Counted from the first letter of the stretch, positions 51,177 through 60,591 are shown. The stretch is DNA of 64,000 nucleotides from an uncultured Draconibacterium sp. (GCF_913063105.1 NZ_CAJXYQ010000007.1:62001-126000); one strand, 5' to 3'. Translations and numbers: made by a program. The notes: generated by a model not told the origin, from the sequence alone.

Positions 51177-53561
51177 ATGAACAAGCTTTGCTCTTTCGGC
51201 CTACTATTTCTTTTTCTAATGCTATTCGCATGTCAAAAAACTACTTCAAATAAAAAACCATTGGATACTTCGTTGGTATTGTGGTACAATAATCCGGCAA
51301 ACGATTGGACCGAGGCACTTCCTGTTGGCAACGGACGATTGGGTGCCATGGTTTACGGAAATACATCCGATGAACTTATTCAGTTTAACGAAGAAACCTT
51401 ATGGACCGGGCAACCCCATGATTATGCCCATGAAGGTGCCAGCAAGTATTTTGCAAAACTTCGCGAACTCCTTTGGGCCGGCAAACAAGACGAAGCTGAA
51501 GAACTGGGAAATGCCGAATTTATGTCGCAACCACTGGGCCAACTTAACTACCAGCCATTTGGCAACATCCTACTCTCCTTCCCCAATCACGAGAACAGTA
51601 GCAATTACACACGAAAGTTAAATTTAGAAGACGCCATTACCAGCGTATCATACACCGTTAACGAGGTTGCTTATAAAAGAGAAATTTTCGCATCAAATCC
51701 AGATCAGGCAATTATTGTTCACCTGGAAGCTTCGGAGAGCGAAGCACTGGAATTTAGCGTTGGGCTAAACTCGCCTCATTCTGATTTTGAGATCAGTACC
51801 GAAGATAACACGGTAGTTTTAAAAGGCAAAGCCAACAACTATCCCAAAGAAAAAATAAGAGCTGGTGGAAACTACCCTGAAAGTAAAATTCGTTTTGAAG
51901 CATGTTTAAAAATTGTTGCCGAAGGCGCACAAATCACACAGGAAAACAATAAACTTAAGGTAGAAAATGCGAGCAATGCCACACTAATACTGGTTGGAGC
52001 CACCAATTTTGTCAACTACCAGGACATTAGTGCCGACCCCTCAGAACGTTGCAATAACTACCTTAAAGCACTGGACAGAAAATCATATAACACACTAAAA
52101 GAGGCTCACCTTGCCGATTATAAAAATCTTTTTAGCAGGGTTCATATTGATTTGGGTTCAGGCGAATTATCCAATCGACCAACAAACGAGCGCTTAGCCA
52201 CTTTTAGCGAGGACAACGACCCAAGTTTAGTCGCACTTTTATTTCAATATGGTCGCTATCTGCTTATTTCTTCTTCCCGCGAAGGAACCCAACCTGCAAA
52301 TTTACAAGGGATATGGAATGCCGAATTAGCGCCATCGTGGGACAGTAAATACACCATAAACATAAATACCGAAATGAACTACTGGCCGGCAGAAATAACT
52401 AACCTTTCGGAACTGGCCGATCCGGTTATGAAATTAACAGAAGAACTGGCTTTAACCGGCAAAAGCATAGCAAAAGAACATTACAATTTAAATGGCTGGG
52501 TGGCACACCACAATACCGACATTTGGCGCGGTGCTGCCCCCATTAACAATGCCAACCATGGCATTTGGCCTACTGGAGGCGCGTGGTTATGTCAAAACCT
52601 GTGGTGGCATTATCAGTTTTCGGGCGATAAAGATTTTCTGGCAACCCGAGCCTACCCGGTATTGAAATCAGCATCAGAATTTTTTGTTGACTACCTTGTT
52701 CCCGACCCGGGCAACCCCGAGTGGCTGGTAAGCGGCCCCAGTAACAGCCCCGAAAACGGTGGCCTCGTTATGGCCCCAACCATGGACCATCAAATTATTA
52801 GAAACCTTTTTTCCAACACGATTGAAGCGGCAGAACTACTGGCTGTTGACAAAGATTTTGTTGAAAAGCTAAAAGAAAAACGAGCTAAAATTGCACCCAA
52901 CCAAATAGGACAGTACGGCCAGTTACAGGAGTGGCTGGTTGATATTGACGACCCGAAAAATGAGCATCGCCATGTGTCGCATCTATGGGGGCTCCATCCC
53001 GGAAACGAAATACACCCACTAACAACACCAGAACTGGCTGAAGCCTGTAAAGTAACACTTTCGCATCGTGGCGATGAAGGCACCGGTTGGTCGCGTGCTT
53101 GGAAAATAAACTTCTGGGCCCGACTGCTTGATGGCGACCATGCCTTTATAATCCTTAAAAATCTGATTTTACCTGCCCGAACACCCAAATTAAACAAAGA
53201 CCGCGGTGGCTTGTACAACAATTTGTTCGACGCTCATCCGCCCTTCCAAATCGATGGTAATTTTGGTGCAACATCGGGCATTGCCGAAATGTTGGTGCAA
53301 TCGCATTTACGCGACGCTAGCGGCGATTTCTATCTTGACATACTCCCGGCACTGCCAAACGCGCTTCCAAATGGTACTATTTCAGGCCTGAAAGGTCGGG
53401 GTGGTTTCGAGATCTCATTGGTATGGAAAGAAGGACAACTGTTAAAAGTTGAGGTGCGCTCTTTACTGGGAAATAAACTTAACCTCCGATACCAGGGCAA
53501 ACTTATTTCGCAGGCAACAGAAGCCAACACTACTTATTCTTTTTCGGCAACAGATTTTTAA
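51177..53561 (+). CDS. GH95 family alpha-L-fucosidase/alpha-L-galactosidase lipoprotein
   Basis: This is a 794-residue glycoside hydrolase that would release terminal alpha-linked L-fucose (or L-galactose) by inversion. A lipobox (LMLFACQK, Cys19) anchors it to a membrane. The N-terminal beta domain has WTEALPVGNGRLGAMVYGN and EETLWTGQPHDY; the catalytic (alpha/alpha)6 barrel follows. Asn395 and Asn397 before TEMNYWPAE, Glu526 in GPSNSPENG and Asp693 in QIDGNFGATSG correspond to the catalytic Asn pair, acid Glu and Asp of the Bifidobacterium GH95 enzyme. Family members differ between fucose and galactose, so the sugar is open. It heads an operon with two oxidoreductases. Confidence 0.9.
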   Translation: MNKLCSFGLLFLFLMLFACQKTTSNKKPLDTSLVLWYNNPANDWTEALPVGNGRLGAMVYGNTSDELIQFNEETLWTGQPHDYAHEGASKYFAKLRELLWAGKQDEAEELGNAEFMSQPLGQLNYQPFGNILLSFPNHENSSNYTRKLNLEDAITSVSYTVNEVAYKREIFASNPDQAIIVHLEASESEALEFSVGLNSPHSDFEISTEDNTVVLKGKANNYPKEKIRAGGNYPESKIRFEACLKIVAEGAQITQENNKLKVENASNATLILVGATNFVNYQDISADPSERCNNYLKALDRKSYNTLKEAHLADYKNLFSRVHIDLGSGELSNRPTNERLATFSEDNDPSLVALLFQYGRYLLISSSREGTQPANLQGIWNAELAPSWDSKYTININTEMNYWPAEITNLSELADPVMKLTEELALTGKSIAKEHYNLNGWVAHHNTDIWRGAAPINNANHGIWPTGGAWLCQNLWWHYQFSGDKDFLATRAYPVLKSASEFFVDYLVPDPGNPEWLVSGPSNSPENGGLVMAPTMDHQIIRNLFSNTIEAAELLAVDKDFVEKLKEKRAKIAPNQIGQYGQLQEWLVDIDDPKNEHRHVSHLWGLHPGNEIHPLTTPELAEACKVTLSHRGDEGTGWSRAWKINFWARLLDGDHAFIILKNLILPARTPKLNKDRGGLYNNLFDAHPPFQIDGNFGATSGIAEMLVQSHLRDASGDFYLDILPALPNALPNGTISGLKGRGGFEISLVWKEGQLLKVEVRSLLGNKLNLRYQGKLISQATEANTTYSFSATDF

Positions 53562-53583
53562 GCCATTCATTAACACTAAACCA

Positions 53584-54615
53584 ATGAAAGCACTTGTACT
53601 CGACCAATATATGGAATTAAATTACCGCGATTTTCCTGATCCGGAAATTACGCCTGATGAGGTACTTGTTAAAGTAAAAGCCTGCGGTATTTGTGGCAGC
53701 GATGTACATGGCATGGATGGAAGCACAGGCCGACGACGCCCACCAATAATTATGGGGCATGAAGCGTCAGGAGAGATTGTAAAACTGGGGGGCAATGTTA
53801 AAAGCTGGTGCATTGGAGATCGTGTTACCTTCGACTCTACCATTTACCCACTTGATGATTGGTTTACCCTGCAAGGGCACTACAATTTAAGCAACAATAG
53901 AAAAGTATTAGGGGTTTCGCCAAAGGAATACCGGCAACACGGCGCCTTTGCAGAACTGGTAGCAGTTCCGGCTCATATTTTATACAAGCTACCGCATACA
54001 GTTTCGTTTGAACAGGCAGCATTTGTTGAACCGGTGGCTGTTGCTGCCCATGCCTTAAATACCTCGCACATTAAAACAGGGCAAAGTGCAGTGGTTGTTG
54101 GCACCGGAATGGTAGGTACTTTTGTTGTAAAATTACTTGAAATTGCAGGCGCTTATCCGATTATTGCCATTGATAAAGATGAGCAAAAATTAAAAATGGC
54201 TTCCGAATATGGTGCCACGCACCTGTTTAAACCTGATGAGAAAGAGCTTTTTAACCAGATACAACAACTTACAAAAGGTCGTGGAGCAGATTATGGTTTC
54301 GAAGTGGTAGGGATGAACGATACAGTAAATACCTGCATTGCAAGTTTGCGAAGAGGAGGCACGGCGGTCTTAATCGGAAATGTGTCGCCGGAGGTGACGC
54401 TACCGCTGCAAAAAATAGTAACCAGTGAAATAGCTGTTTTAGGTAGTTGTGCCATAAATGGAGAATACGAGCTGGTACTGGATCTAATGGCCTCCGGAAA
54501 AATCTCCATCGATAAAATGATTTCTGCAATTGCCCCTCTTTCTGAAGGAGCAGAATGGTTTAAACGACTTTACAACAAAGAGACAGGATTAAACAAAGTA
54601 ATACTACAACCATGA
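53584..54615 (+). CDS. Zinc-dependent medium-chain dehydrogenase (sorbitol/threonine dehydrogenase-like)
   Basis: This is a 343-residue cytosolic MDR enzyme that would oxidise a sugar or polyol with NAD(P). Catalytic-zinc ligands are Cys37 (VKACGICGSDVHG) and His59-Glu60 (MGHEASGE); the Rossmann loop is VVVGTGMVGTF (about 167-177). The lobe that normally carries four structural-zinc Cys reads DRVTFDSTIYPLDDWF and lacks all of them, as in sorbitol dehydrogenases. It starts 22 bp after the GH95 gene and overlaps the next gene by 4 bp, so all three are one operon. Oxidation of L-fucose or L-galactose is inferred from that context. ATG 53584 fits family length. Confidence 0.87.
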   Translation: MKALVLDQYMELNYRDFPDPEITPDEVLVKVKACGICGSDVHGMDGSTGRRRPPIIMGHEASGEIVKLGGNVKSWCIGDRVTFDSTIYPLDDWFTLQGHYNLSNNRKVLGVSPKEYRQHGAFAELVAVPAHILYKLPHTVSFEQAAFVEPVAVAAHALNTSHIKTGQSAVVVGTGMVGTFVVKLLEIAGAYPIIAIDKDEQKLKMASEYGATHLFKPDEKELFNQIQQLTKGRGADYGFEVVGMNDTVNTCIASLRRGGTAVLIGNVSPEVTLPLQKIVTSEIAVLGSCAINGEYELVLDLMASGKISIDKMISAIAPLSEGAEWFKRLYNKETGLNKVILQP

Positions 54616-55745
54616 CGATTCAATCAACACCTGTTTTCAATATTGCAATTTTAGGATGTGGCAAAGTGGCACACCTGCATGCACAGGCAATTAAAAATTT
54701 AGGAAACGCCAGGCTGGCAGGCGTTTGGAGCCGTTCGGAAGAAACAGCCAATACATTTGCAAAACAATACAACACAAAGGCTTACGAAAAAATTGATGAA
54801 CTTATTCGCAAAGAAAATATTAAACTGGCTGTTGTTTGTACACCTCACCCTTTTCATGTAAAACCAACTATCGAAGCTGCCAACGCCGGCGCACACATTT
54901 TGGTTGAAAAACCATTGGCCTCCACACTGGAGGATTGCGATAAAATGATTGCAGCCTGCAAACACTCGGGGGTAAAACTGGGAGTGGTTAGTCAGCGACG
55001 ATGGTACGAACCCGTAAAAAGGGTAAAAAACGCTATAGTTGCAGGAAAAATTGGCAAACCTGTTTTTGGCACTGTGAATATGCTGGGTTGGCGCGACAAA
55101 GCCTATTATGATTCCGACCCCTGGCGCGGTACCTGGCGCATGGAAGGCGGCGGGGTATTAGTAAACCAGGCACCCCACCAACTCGATATTCTGCTTTGGT
55201 ACATGGGTGAAATTGATGAAGTTTATGCCATTTGGAAAAACCTGAACCACCCTTATATTGAAGTGGAAGATACTGCCCTTGCATTAATCAAATTTAAAAG
55301 TGGGGCAATCGGAAATATTGTTGTTAGCAACTCGCAAAAACCAGGCATTTACGGCAAGGTGCAGGTACATGGTGAAAATGGGGCATCAGTTGGCGTACAA
55401 ACCGATGGCGGAGCAATGTTTATTGCAGGCATGTCGGGGATAGCCGAACCTCCGGTTAACGATTTATGGTCGATACCTGGCGAAGAGCACTTACTTAAAA
55501 AATGGCAAACACAGGATACTCAATTTTTTGAGAAAATTGATGCAACCGTATATTTTATGGAACGCCAGATTGAGGATTTCCTTACGGCAATTTACCAAGA
55601 AAAACAACCATTGGTTACCGGAACCGAAGGACGTAAAACCGTTGAATTATTTACCGCAATCTACCGTTCAAACCGAGATAATCTGCCGGTAAAATTTCCG
55701 TTAAAACCCGAAGAAAATGGCGACATGGATGGAAGATTACGTTAA
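54612..55745 (+). CDS. Gfo/Idh/MocA family oxidoreductase
   Basis: This is a 377-residue NAD(P)-dependent sugar oxidoreductase. The Rossmann fold begins FNIAILGCGKVAHLHAQ (GxGxxA at 15-20), the catalytic Lys-Pro lies at 100-101 in ILVEKPLAS, and LVNQAPHQLDILLWYMG contains the HxxD/H-type substrate region. The C-terminal alpha/beta domain completes the fold. It is the third gene of the GH95 operon; its start codon overlaps the stop of the dehydrogenase (ATGA), so translation is coupled. It may oxidise or dehydrate the same sugar released by GH95. Substrate unknown. Confidence 0.88.
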   Translation: MTIQSTPVFNIAILGCGKVAHLHAQAIKNLGNARLAGVWSRSEETANTFAKQYNTKAYEKIDELIRKENIKLAVVCTPHPFHVKPTIEAANAGAHILVEKPLASTLEDCDKMIAACKHSGVKLGVVSQRRWYEPVKRVKNAIVAGKIGKPVFGTVNMLGWRDKAYYDSDPWRGTWRMEGGGVLVNQAPHQLDILLWYMGEIDEVYAIWKNLNHPYIEVEDTALALIKFKSGAIGNIVVSNSQKPGIYGKVQVHGENGASVGVQTDGGAMFIAGMSGIAEPPVNDLWSIPGEEHLLKKWQTQDTQFFEKIDATVYFMERQIEDFLTAIYQEKQPLVTGTEGRKTVELFTAIYRSNRDNLPVKFPLKPEENGDMDGRLR

Positions 55746-55975
55746 ACAAAACAAAACTTCCGGCAGATATGTTAATAGCCTACTTGCTAAAATAAAGACT
55801 TCGCAGAACTTATTAACATTTACAATATTTTCATACTTATGTTAAACATTTAGCGCTTTTTTGTTTCATTTTACGAAATAACCCAACTTTTTTATTGAAT
55901 AATTTGGAATTTTAAAAACAAGAGCATACTTTGGCTGTCACAAACCCTTATTTTTTATCTTTTTGTTTTTATTAT

Positions 55976-56011
55976 GGGCAGCTTTTTGTGGACGAAAGGT
56001 TGCCCTTTTTT
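55976..56011 (+). terminator. Plus-strand terminator-like hairpin downstream of the GH95 operon
   Basis: GGGCAGCTTTT at 55976-55986 pairs with AAAGGTTGCCC (ending 56005) with two wobbles, followed by six T residues at 56006-56011. It lies 230 bp past the operon, unusually far for its terminator. Confidence 0.6.
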
Positions 56012-56159
56012 GCCTTTTTGTAAGGTTGCAGGGCTGAAAATTAAATTAAAATACTACTTGTTGATGAGTAGTAAGCTATACCATTATATCGCAATAAAAG
56101 TTTGGGAAGACTTTTATTGAATCACAGGGCATTCATTTGGAATGATAAAAAATTAAAGG

Positions 56160-56189
56160 TTTTAAAAAGGCAGGTTTATCCTGCCTTTT
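56160..56189 (-). terminator. Terminator of the SDR gene
   Basis: AAAAGGCAGG (56165-56174) pairs with CCTGCCTTTT (56180-56189) around a 5-nt loop, and the minus strand continues with T residues below 56165. It lies 32 bp beyond the SDR stop codon at 56221. Confidence 0.85.
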
Positions 56190-56220
56190 ATACTTTCTAC
56201 CCCCATATAATGGCGTGGTA

Positions 56221-57252
56221 TTATGCTTCTGTTTCAATATCCGCTGCCAAAAAAGCTGCAGTTTGTTTTATCGACTCGCCAACAGGCCGGTAACTGTAAC
56301 CGATTTGGCGTGTAATCTTCGATCCGTCAAAATTGTTCACTTCGTTTCTGCCGGTGGCTGCCTCGCGTGTTATTAACGATGGTTTTCCGGTAAAAATACT
56401 GACTACTTTTGCTGCCCGCCACACCAAACTCAGCAACCAATCGGTTGCCCATACTGTTGGTGCTGTTTTTTGCATAGCTACAGCTATTTGAGTAAACACA
56501 TTCTGATAGCTTAAATTTTCGGCACTTAGAATATAGCGCTGATTTTTGCACTTTTCAAAATTGCTCTCGTGCATTAACTGTATCATGGGTCGAACCACAT
56601 CAAATACGTCTACAAAACCGGTAACACCTTTGGTATAAAATTTCATCCCGTCGGAAACGGTTTTAAAAATTTTTGCACTACCGCTTTCCCAATTGGCCGG
56701 ACCAAGAATTATAGAAGGATTGACAACAACAGCATCAAGCCCTTCTTCAATACCACGCCAGATTTCTGTCTCCGAGAAAAATTTACTTTCTGAATAGCCC
56801 GAGTTCTTTTTTGAAGGCACCCAGTTGGTTTCTTCCGTAACAAAATTACCATTCTGCAGTTTACCCAGGGCTGCAATCGAACTCACATGGCAAAGCTTTT
56901 CAACATTATTTTCAATAGCGGCGTTAACCAGGTTTGCAGTACCTTCAACATTGTTTGAAATCATACGTTGCCGCTCTTTGGTTTCAAACGATACAATTGC
57001 AGCACAGTGGTATATTTGGGTTACGCCTTTTAACAATTTCTCAAGCGAATAGTAGTCAAGAATGTCGCCATCTACCCACTCAATACAGTCAAACAATTCC
57101 CGGGCATTGGAAGCATAGTAATTAAAGGTTTTTAGCACCTGGCTTAAATTGCTTGTACTACGCTTTAAGGCTCTCACATTTTCTCCTGCTTTGCATAATT
57201 CAAAAAGCAAATGAGCTCCAACCAATCCCGTACCACCTGTTACAAAAATCAT
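56221..57252 (-). CDS. NAD(P)-dependent extended SDR (dihydroflavonol-4-reductase-like)
   Basis: This is a 343-residue cytosolic oxidoreductase of the extended short-chain dehydrogenase type. The cofactor loop MIFVTGGTGLVGAHLL (TGxxGxxG) opens the protein. IYHCAAIVSF follows, with the catalytic Ser in HVSSIAALG and Tyr-x3-Lys in GYSESKFFSE. The substrate is probably a sugar nucleotide, steroid-like or flavonoid-like carbonyl compound, but cannot be named. It lies 9 bp after the PNPOx-like gene and follows dnaG, so the three genes may share one transcript. A clear terminator ends it. Confidence 0.88.
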   Translation of the reverse strand: MIFVTGGTGLVGAHLLFELCKAGENVRALKRSTSNLSQVLKTFNYYASNARELFDCIEWVDGDILDYYSLEKLLKGVTQIYHCAAIVSFETKERQRMISNNVEGTANLVNAAIENNVEKLCHVSSIAALGKLQNGNFVTEETNWVPSKKNSGYSESKFFSETEIWRGIEEGLDAVVVNPSIILGPANWESGSAKIFKTVSDGMKFYTKGVTGFVDVFDVVRPMIQLMHESNFEKCKNQRYILSAENLSYQNVFTQIAVAMQKTAPTVWATDWLLSLVWRAAKVVSIFTGKPSLITREAATGRNEVNNFDGSKITRQIGYSYRPVGESIKQTAAFLAADIETEA

Positions 57253-57261
57253 ATAATTTTT

Positions 57262-57744
57262 TTACGAATTCCAAGGCGTTACTGCCTTCGCGCCAAATTC
57301 TTTAGCTGTAATATTTTCAATATGAACCTTTATAATACCAACATTTTTTACAGCAGGGGTTCCGAATTTAAACTCCCGGTCGCTGTACTGTTTCATGATT
57401 AAATTAAGACAACGGTACTTTTCGTCAAAATCTTCAATAAATTCCACTTTCCCTTCAACAATAACCGATTTTGATTTTACCCGATAACTGCAACCAACGC
57501 TTACATCTTGCCAGGCCAAATCTTCGCCAAGAGTCCAGTTAATACAAACCTGCCGATTCTTTTTTATACTCTCCCACATTCGCCCTTCCGTTGCCGAATG
57601 TAGAATAACAACATTGCCATCGAGGGCAAAGTTCATTGGCAATACATAGGGCATATCGTTTACCGACATCGCCAGATAACAAGTTTTGCATGAACGAATT
57701 ACTTCATCAATATCTTCACGGTTTTTTATAAAAAGTGTGCGCAT
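57262..57744 (-). CDS. Pyridoxamine 5'-phosphate oxidase-fold protein, NimA-like
   Basis: This is a 160-residue cytosolic flavin-binding split-barrel protein. The sequence CYLAMSVNDMPYVLPMNFAL, then VVILHSATEGRMWESIKKN and QVCINWTLGE, is typical of the NimA/PNPOx-like group. Some NimA proteins reduce nitroimidazole drugs, but many relatives have unknown flavin or heme roles, so no resistance claim is made. It starts 4 bp after the dnaG stop codon and ends 9 bp before the SDR gene. Confidence 0.82.
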   Translation of the reverse strand: MRTLFIKNREDIDEVIRSCKTCYLAMSVNDMPYVLPMNFALDGNVVILHSATEGRMWESIKKNRQVCINWTLGEDLAWQDVSVGCSYRVKSKSVIVEGKVEFIEDFDEKYRCLNLIMKQYSDREFKFGTPAVKNVGIIKVHIENITAKEFGAKAVTPWNS

Positions 57745-57748
57745 ACTA

Positions 57749-59704
57749 TTAATTTATGGTTCGGCTGCCAAGGCTTTTGGCCAACTCTTTTTCAGCCCGT
57801 TTAAGATTCATATAGGTTGATTGTTCCTCAATTACTTTATCAAAATCGTTGGCGGCTGATGCCGCATCAATGGCTTTTTCAATATCTGCCATCATTAATT
57901 TTATCTTTCTGAGCTTGTATTCGTTTACAATGCGAGGAACAAGAATATCAAGAATATCCTCTTCTTTTTCGGTAAAAGCACCCGCTTTGGTCCAGCGTTT
58001 GCTTTCGGTGTATTTCTCTGATAAGAGATCGGTTGCGAAGGTACTCATCGATGCATCGCTATGATAAACAAAGTGTCTCCACGGATCGAATCCTTCTTTA
58101 TAAAGATTTTCACGTACTTCATAAAATACTTTCCTGAAAAGCTCATTCTCCGAAACCAGTTCATCCACCTCCAGCTCATCTATCATAAACTCACCAACCG
58201 TAAGCACGCGTGTTTCTTTTGTCTCTTCATCTTCTTCTTCAAACAAATCGCTAGTGCAATATTTTAACAAGAATCGCAGATATTCGAGCTCTTCCACCAA
58301 AATCCGGACCGGCCTTGCAGTTTCAACCTGTGGTGTCGGCTGAGGTGACTGAGCTGCTCGCCGATCTTTCTCGCGAAGTTCCTTTTTCCTGAATTCTTCA
58401 GTTTGCTTGTGCTTTTGTTTTCGGACCTCGGCATATAAAACTTCTTCATCAACCCCCAGCAAACCGCTGCATTCTTTAATATACACCGAACGGGTAATGC
58501 TATCAGGAATTACAGCTACTGAACGAATAACGTCCGAAATCAGGCGTGCTTTCGCAATGGGGTCGTTTTCAGTACTTTTTAAGAGCAGCCGTGTTTTAAA
58601 TTGTATAAAATCGGTTTCATTTTTCCCGATATACTCCTGAAGACCGGAAGCGCCCATTTTTTTTGCAAACGAGTCGGGGTCTTCCCCATCGGGCAACAAC
58701 AATACTTTTACGTTCATCCCCTCTTCCAGCACCAGGTCGATCCCGCGTAAGGAAGCCTTTATCCCTGCTGCATCGCCATCATAAATAATGGTAATGTTTG
58801 GTGTAAAACGACGCACCATCCTTATCTGGTCTGGTGTTAATGCTGTTCCCGACGAAGCTACCACATTCTCTATTCCCACCTGGTGCATCGACATTACATC
58901 GGTGTATCCTTCAACCAGGTAGCATTTATCCGATCGGGTAATTTCTCGTTTCGCCTGAAAAATTCCATACAACACCCGACTTTTGTGGTAAATATCCGAT
59001 TCGGGGGAGTTCAGGTATTTAGCCGTTTTTTTATCGTCTTTTAGAATTCGGCCACCGAATGCAATAACACGTCCGGCCAAATTATGTATGGGAAACATTA
59101 CCCTGCCGGCAAAGCGGTCGCGCAACCAGTTGTCGCGTTTGATCGTCAATCCCGTTTTCTCAAGAAAATCAATCTTATAACCTTGTTTTTGAGCAGCTTC
59201 AGTAAAGGGTGTTTTCCCATCAGGTGCAAATCCAACCTCAAACTTTTTTAGTATGTCATCGCGAAAACTACGCTCACGAAAATACCCCAGGCCTATGGTT
59301 CTTCCTTCATTCTCCTCCCACAGGTAGCGGGTAAAATATTTTTGTGCAAACCCCGAAACAATCATTAAGCTTTCACGCTCGTCTTTTAATTGTTTCTGTT
59401 CTTCGGTTTCTTCCTCTTCAACAACATCAATACTGTACTTTTTTGCCAGCCATTTTAATGCTTCCGGATACGAAAGATTTTCGTGTTCCATAATGAAGTT
59501 TACCGAGTTCCCTCCTTTTCCGCACCCAAAACATTTAAAAATGCCCTTGGCTGGCGATACCGTAAACGATGGTGTTTTTTCGTTATGGAAAGGACACAAA
59601 CCAAGCATATTCACCCCCCTCTTGCGAAGCGTAACAAAATCGGAAACTACATCGGTAATTTCCGCAGCATCAATTATCCTGTCTATGGTTGCCTGATCAA
59701 TCAT
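57749..59704 (-). CDS. dnaG: DNA primase
   Basis: DnaG makes RNA primers for DNA replication. The 651-residue product has an N-terminal CHC2 zinc finger (LCPFHNEKTPSFTVS with IFKCFGCGKGG, about 33-60). The RNA-polymerase domain with TOPRIM follows (YLVEGYTDVMS, IIYDGDAAGIKA, DGEDPDSF) and supplies the acidic metal ligands. The C-terminal helicase-interaction domain starts after a charged linker near 430. The start at 59704 (MIDQATIDRII) matches the family; an earlier in-frame ATG at 59764 is rejected. It heads a likely operon with the NimA-like and SDR genes. Confidence 0.96.
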   Translation of the reverse strand: MIDQATIDRIIDAAEITDVVSDFVTLRKRGVNMLGLCPFHNEKTPSFTVSPAKGIFKCFGCGKGGNSVNFIMEHENLSYPEALKWLAKKYSIDVVEEEETEEQKQLKDERESLMIVSGFAQKYFTRYLWEENEGRTIGLGYFRERSFRDDILKKFEVGFAPDGKTPFTEAAQKQGYKIDFLEKTGLTIKRDNWLRDRFAGRVMFPIHNLAGRVIAFGGRILKDDKKTAKYLNSPESDIYHKSRVLYGIFQAKREITRSDKCYLVEGYTDVMSMHQVGIENVVASSGTALTPDQIRMVRRFTPNITIIYDGDAAGIKASLRGIDLVLEEGMNVKVLLLPDGEDPDSFAKKMGASGLQEYIGKNETDFIQFKTRLLLKSTENDPIAKARLISDVIRSVAVIPDSITRSVYIKECSGLLGVDEEVLYAEVRKQKHKQTEEFRKKELREKDRRAAQSPQPTPQVETARPVRILVEELEYLRFLLKYCTSDLFEEEDEETKETRVLTVGEFMIDELEVDELVSENELFRKVFYEVRENLYKEGFDPWRHFVYHSDASMSTFATDLLSEKYTESKRWTKAGAFTEKEEDILDILVPRIVNEYKLRKIKLMMADIEKAIDAASAANDFDKVIEEQSTYMNLKRAEKELAKSLGSRTIN

Positions 59705-59904
59705 CAGTACAAAAATATTAGAATTACCATGATTTGAATACCATTTACAACGAATAATATCCACAATTACCGACTTGCCAAATTAAGATACAGATTATCA
59801 GCCCCAAGGACTTATTGTTTGGAAACTGCAGCATTAAGCGCTTTCTAATTATTTTGAAGGAAATTATTATTAATTGTACATTTAATCGCTGTAAAATTGA
59901 ATTT

Positions 59905-60591
59905 ATGAAAAAACTAGTGGTTCTTTCGGGTGCCGGCATGAGCCAGGAAAGCGGATTAAAAACTTTCAGAGACATGGGAGGGTTGTGGGAAAACTACGAT
60001 GTTACAGAGGTAGCCACTCCTGAAGCCTGGCATAAAGACCCATCGCTTGTATTGCGTTTTTATAACGAGCGCCGCAAACAACTTTTTGCTGCCGAGCCCA
60101 ATGGAGGTCATTTCGGAATTGCCGAATTAGAAAAATGGTTTGACGTGCACGTTGTTACCCAAAATGTTGACAACCTGCACGAAAGAGCAGGCAGTACAAA
60201 GGTTTTACACTTACACGGCGAACTCATGAAAGCCCGAAGCACTGTTGATCCGTTTTTGGTTTACGAACTTGATCATTGGGCGCTGGACCCGGGAGACTTA
60301 TGCGAGAAAGGGAGTCAGCTCCGTCCGCACATTGTTTGGTTTGGCGAAGGTGTGCCCGAAATACCCAGGGCCATTAAAGTTGTTCAGCAAGCCGATATAT
60401 TGGTGGTAATTGGTACTTCGCTGGCGGTATACCCGGCTGCCAGCCTGGTAAATTATGTAAAACGAAATACTCCGGTTTTTGTAATCGACCCAAACCGTCC
60501 TGAAGTGTATAACGAAAATGTTTCGTATATCGAAAAAAAAGCTGAACTTGGGGTGAGGATTTTAAAAGAGAAACTGGAAAAACTGAAATAG
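59905..60591 (+). CDS. NAD-dependent protein deacylase, Sir2 family (CobB-like, class III)
   Basis: This is a 228-residue cytosolic sirtuin that removes acyl groups from lysines using NAD. The NAD loop is SGAGMSQESGLKTFRD (9-23); TQNVDNLHERAG lies near 85 and the catalytic His104 in LHLHGE. Tyr53 and Arg56 (FYNERR) match the acyl-carboxylate-binding pair that marks desuccinylase-type enzymes such as SIRT5 and CobB. The small lobe has a single Cys, so the usual structural zinc site is missing. ATG 59905 gives the normal N-terminus. The PorT-like gene begins right after its stop codon. It is divergent from dnaG. Confidence 0.9.
   Translation: MKKLVVLSGAGMSQESGLKTFRDMGGLWENYDVTEVATPEAWHKDPSLVLRFYNERRKQLFAAEPNGGHFGIAELEKWFDVHVVTQNVDNLHERAGSTKVLHLHGELMKARSTVDPFLVYELDHWALDPGDLCEKGSQLRPHIVWFGEGVPEIPRAIKVVQQADILVVIGTSLAVYPAASLVNYVKRNTPVFVIDPNRPEVYNENVSYIEKKAELGVRILKEKLEKLK

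Larger units (their letters stand above)
55746..56220. other. 475-bp gap with several hairpins, possible ncRNA region
   Basis: The gap between the Gfo/Idh gene and the SDR gene has no convincing frame. It contains a terminator-like hairpin (55976-56011), a 7-bp stem-loop (TACTACT at 56052-56058 with 56067-56073), a 9-bp perfect stem-loop (AATAAAAGT at 56093-56101 with 56110-56118) and the terminator of the SDR gene. The middle hairpins have no assigned role. Confidence 0.5.
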
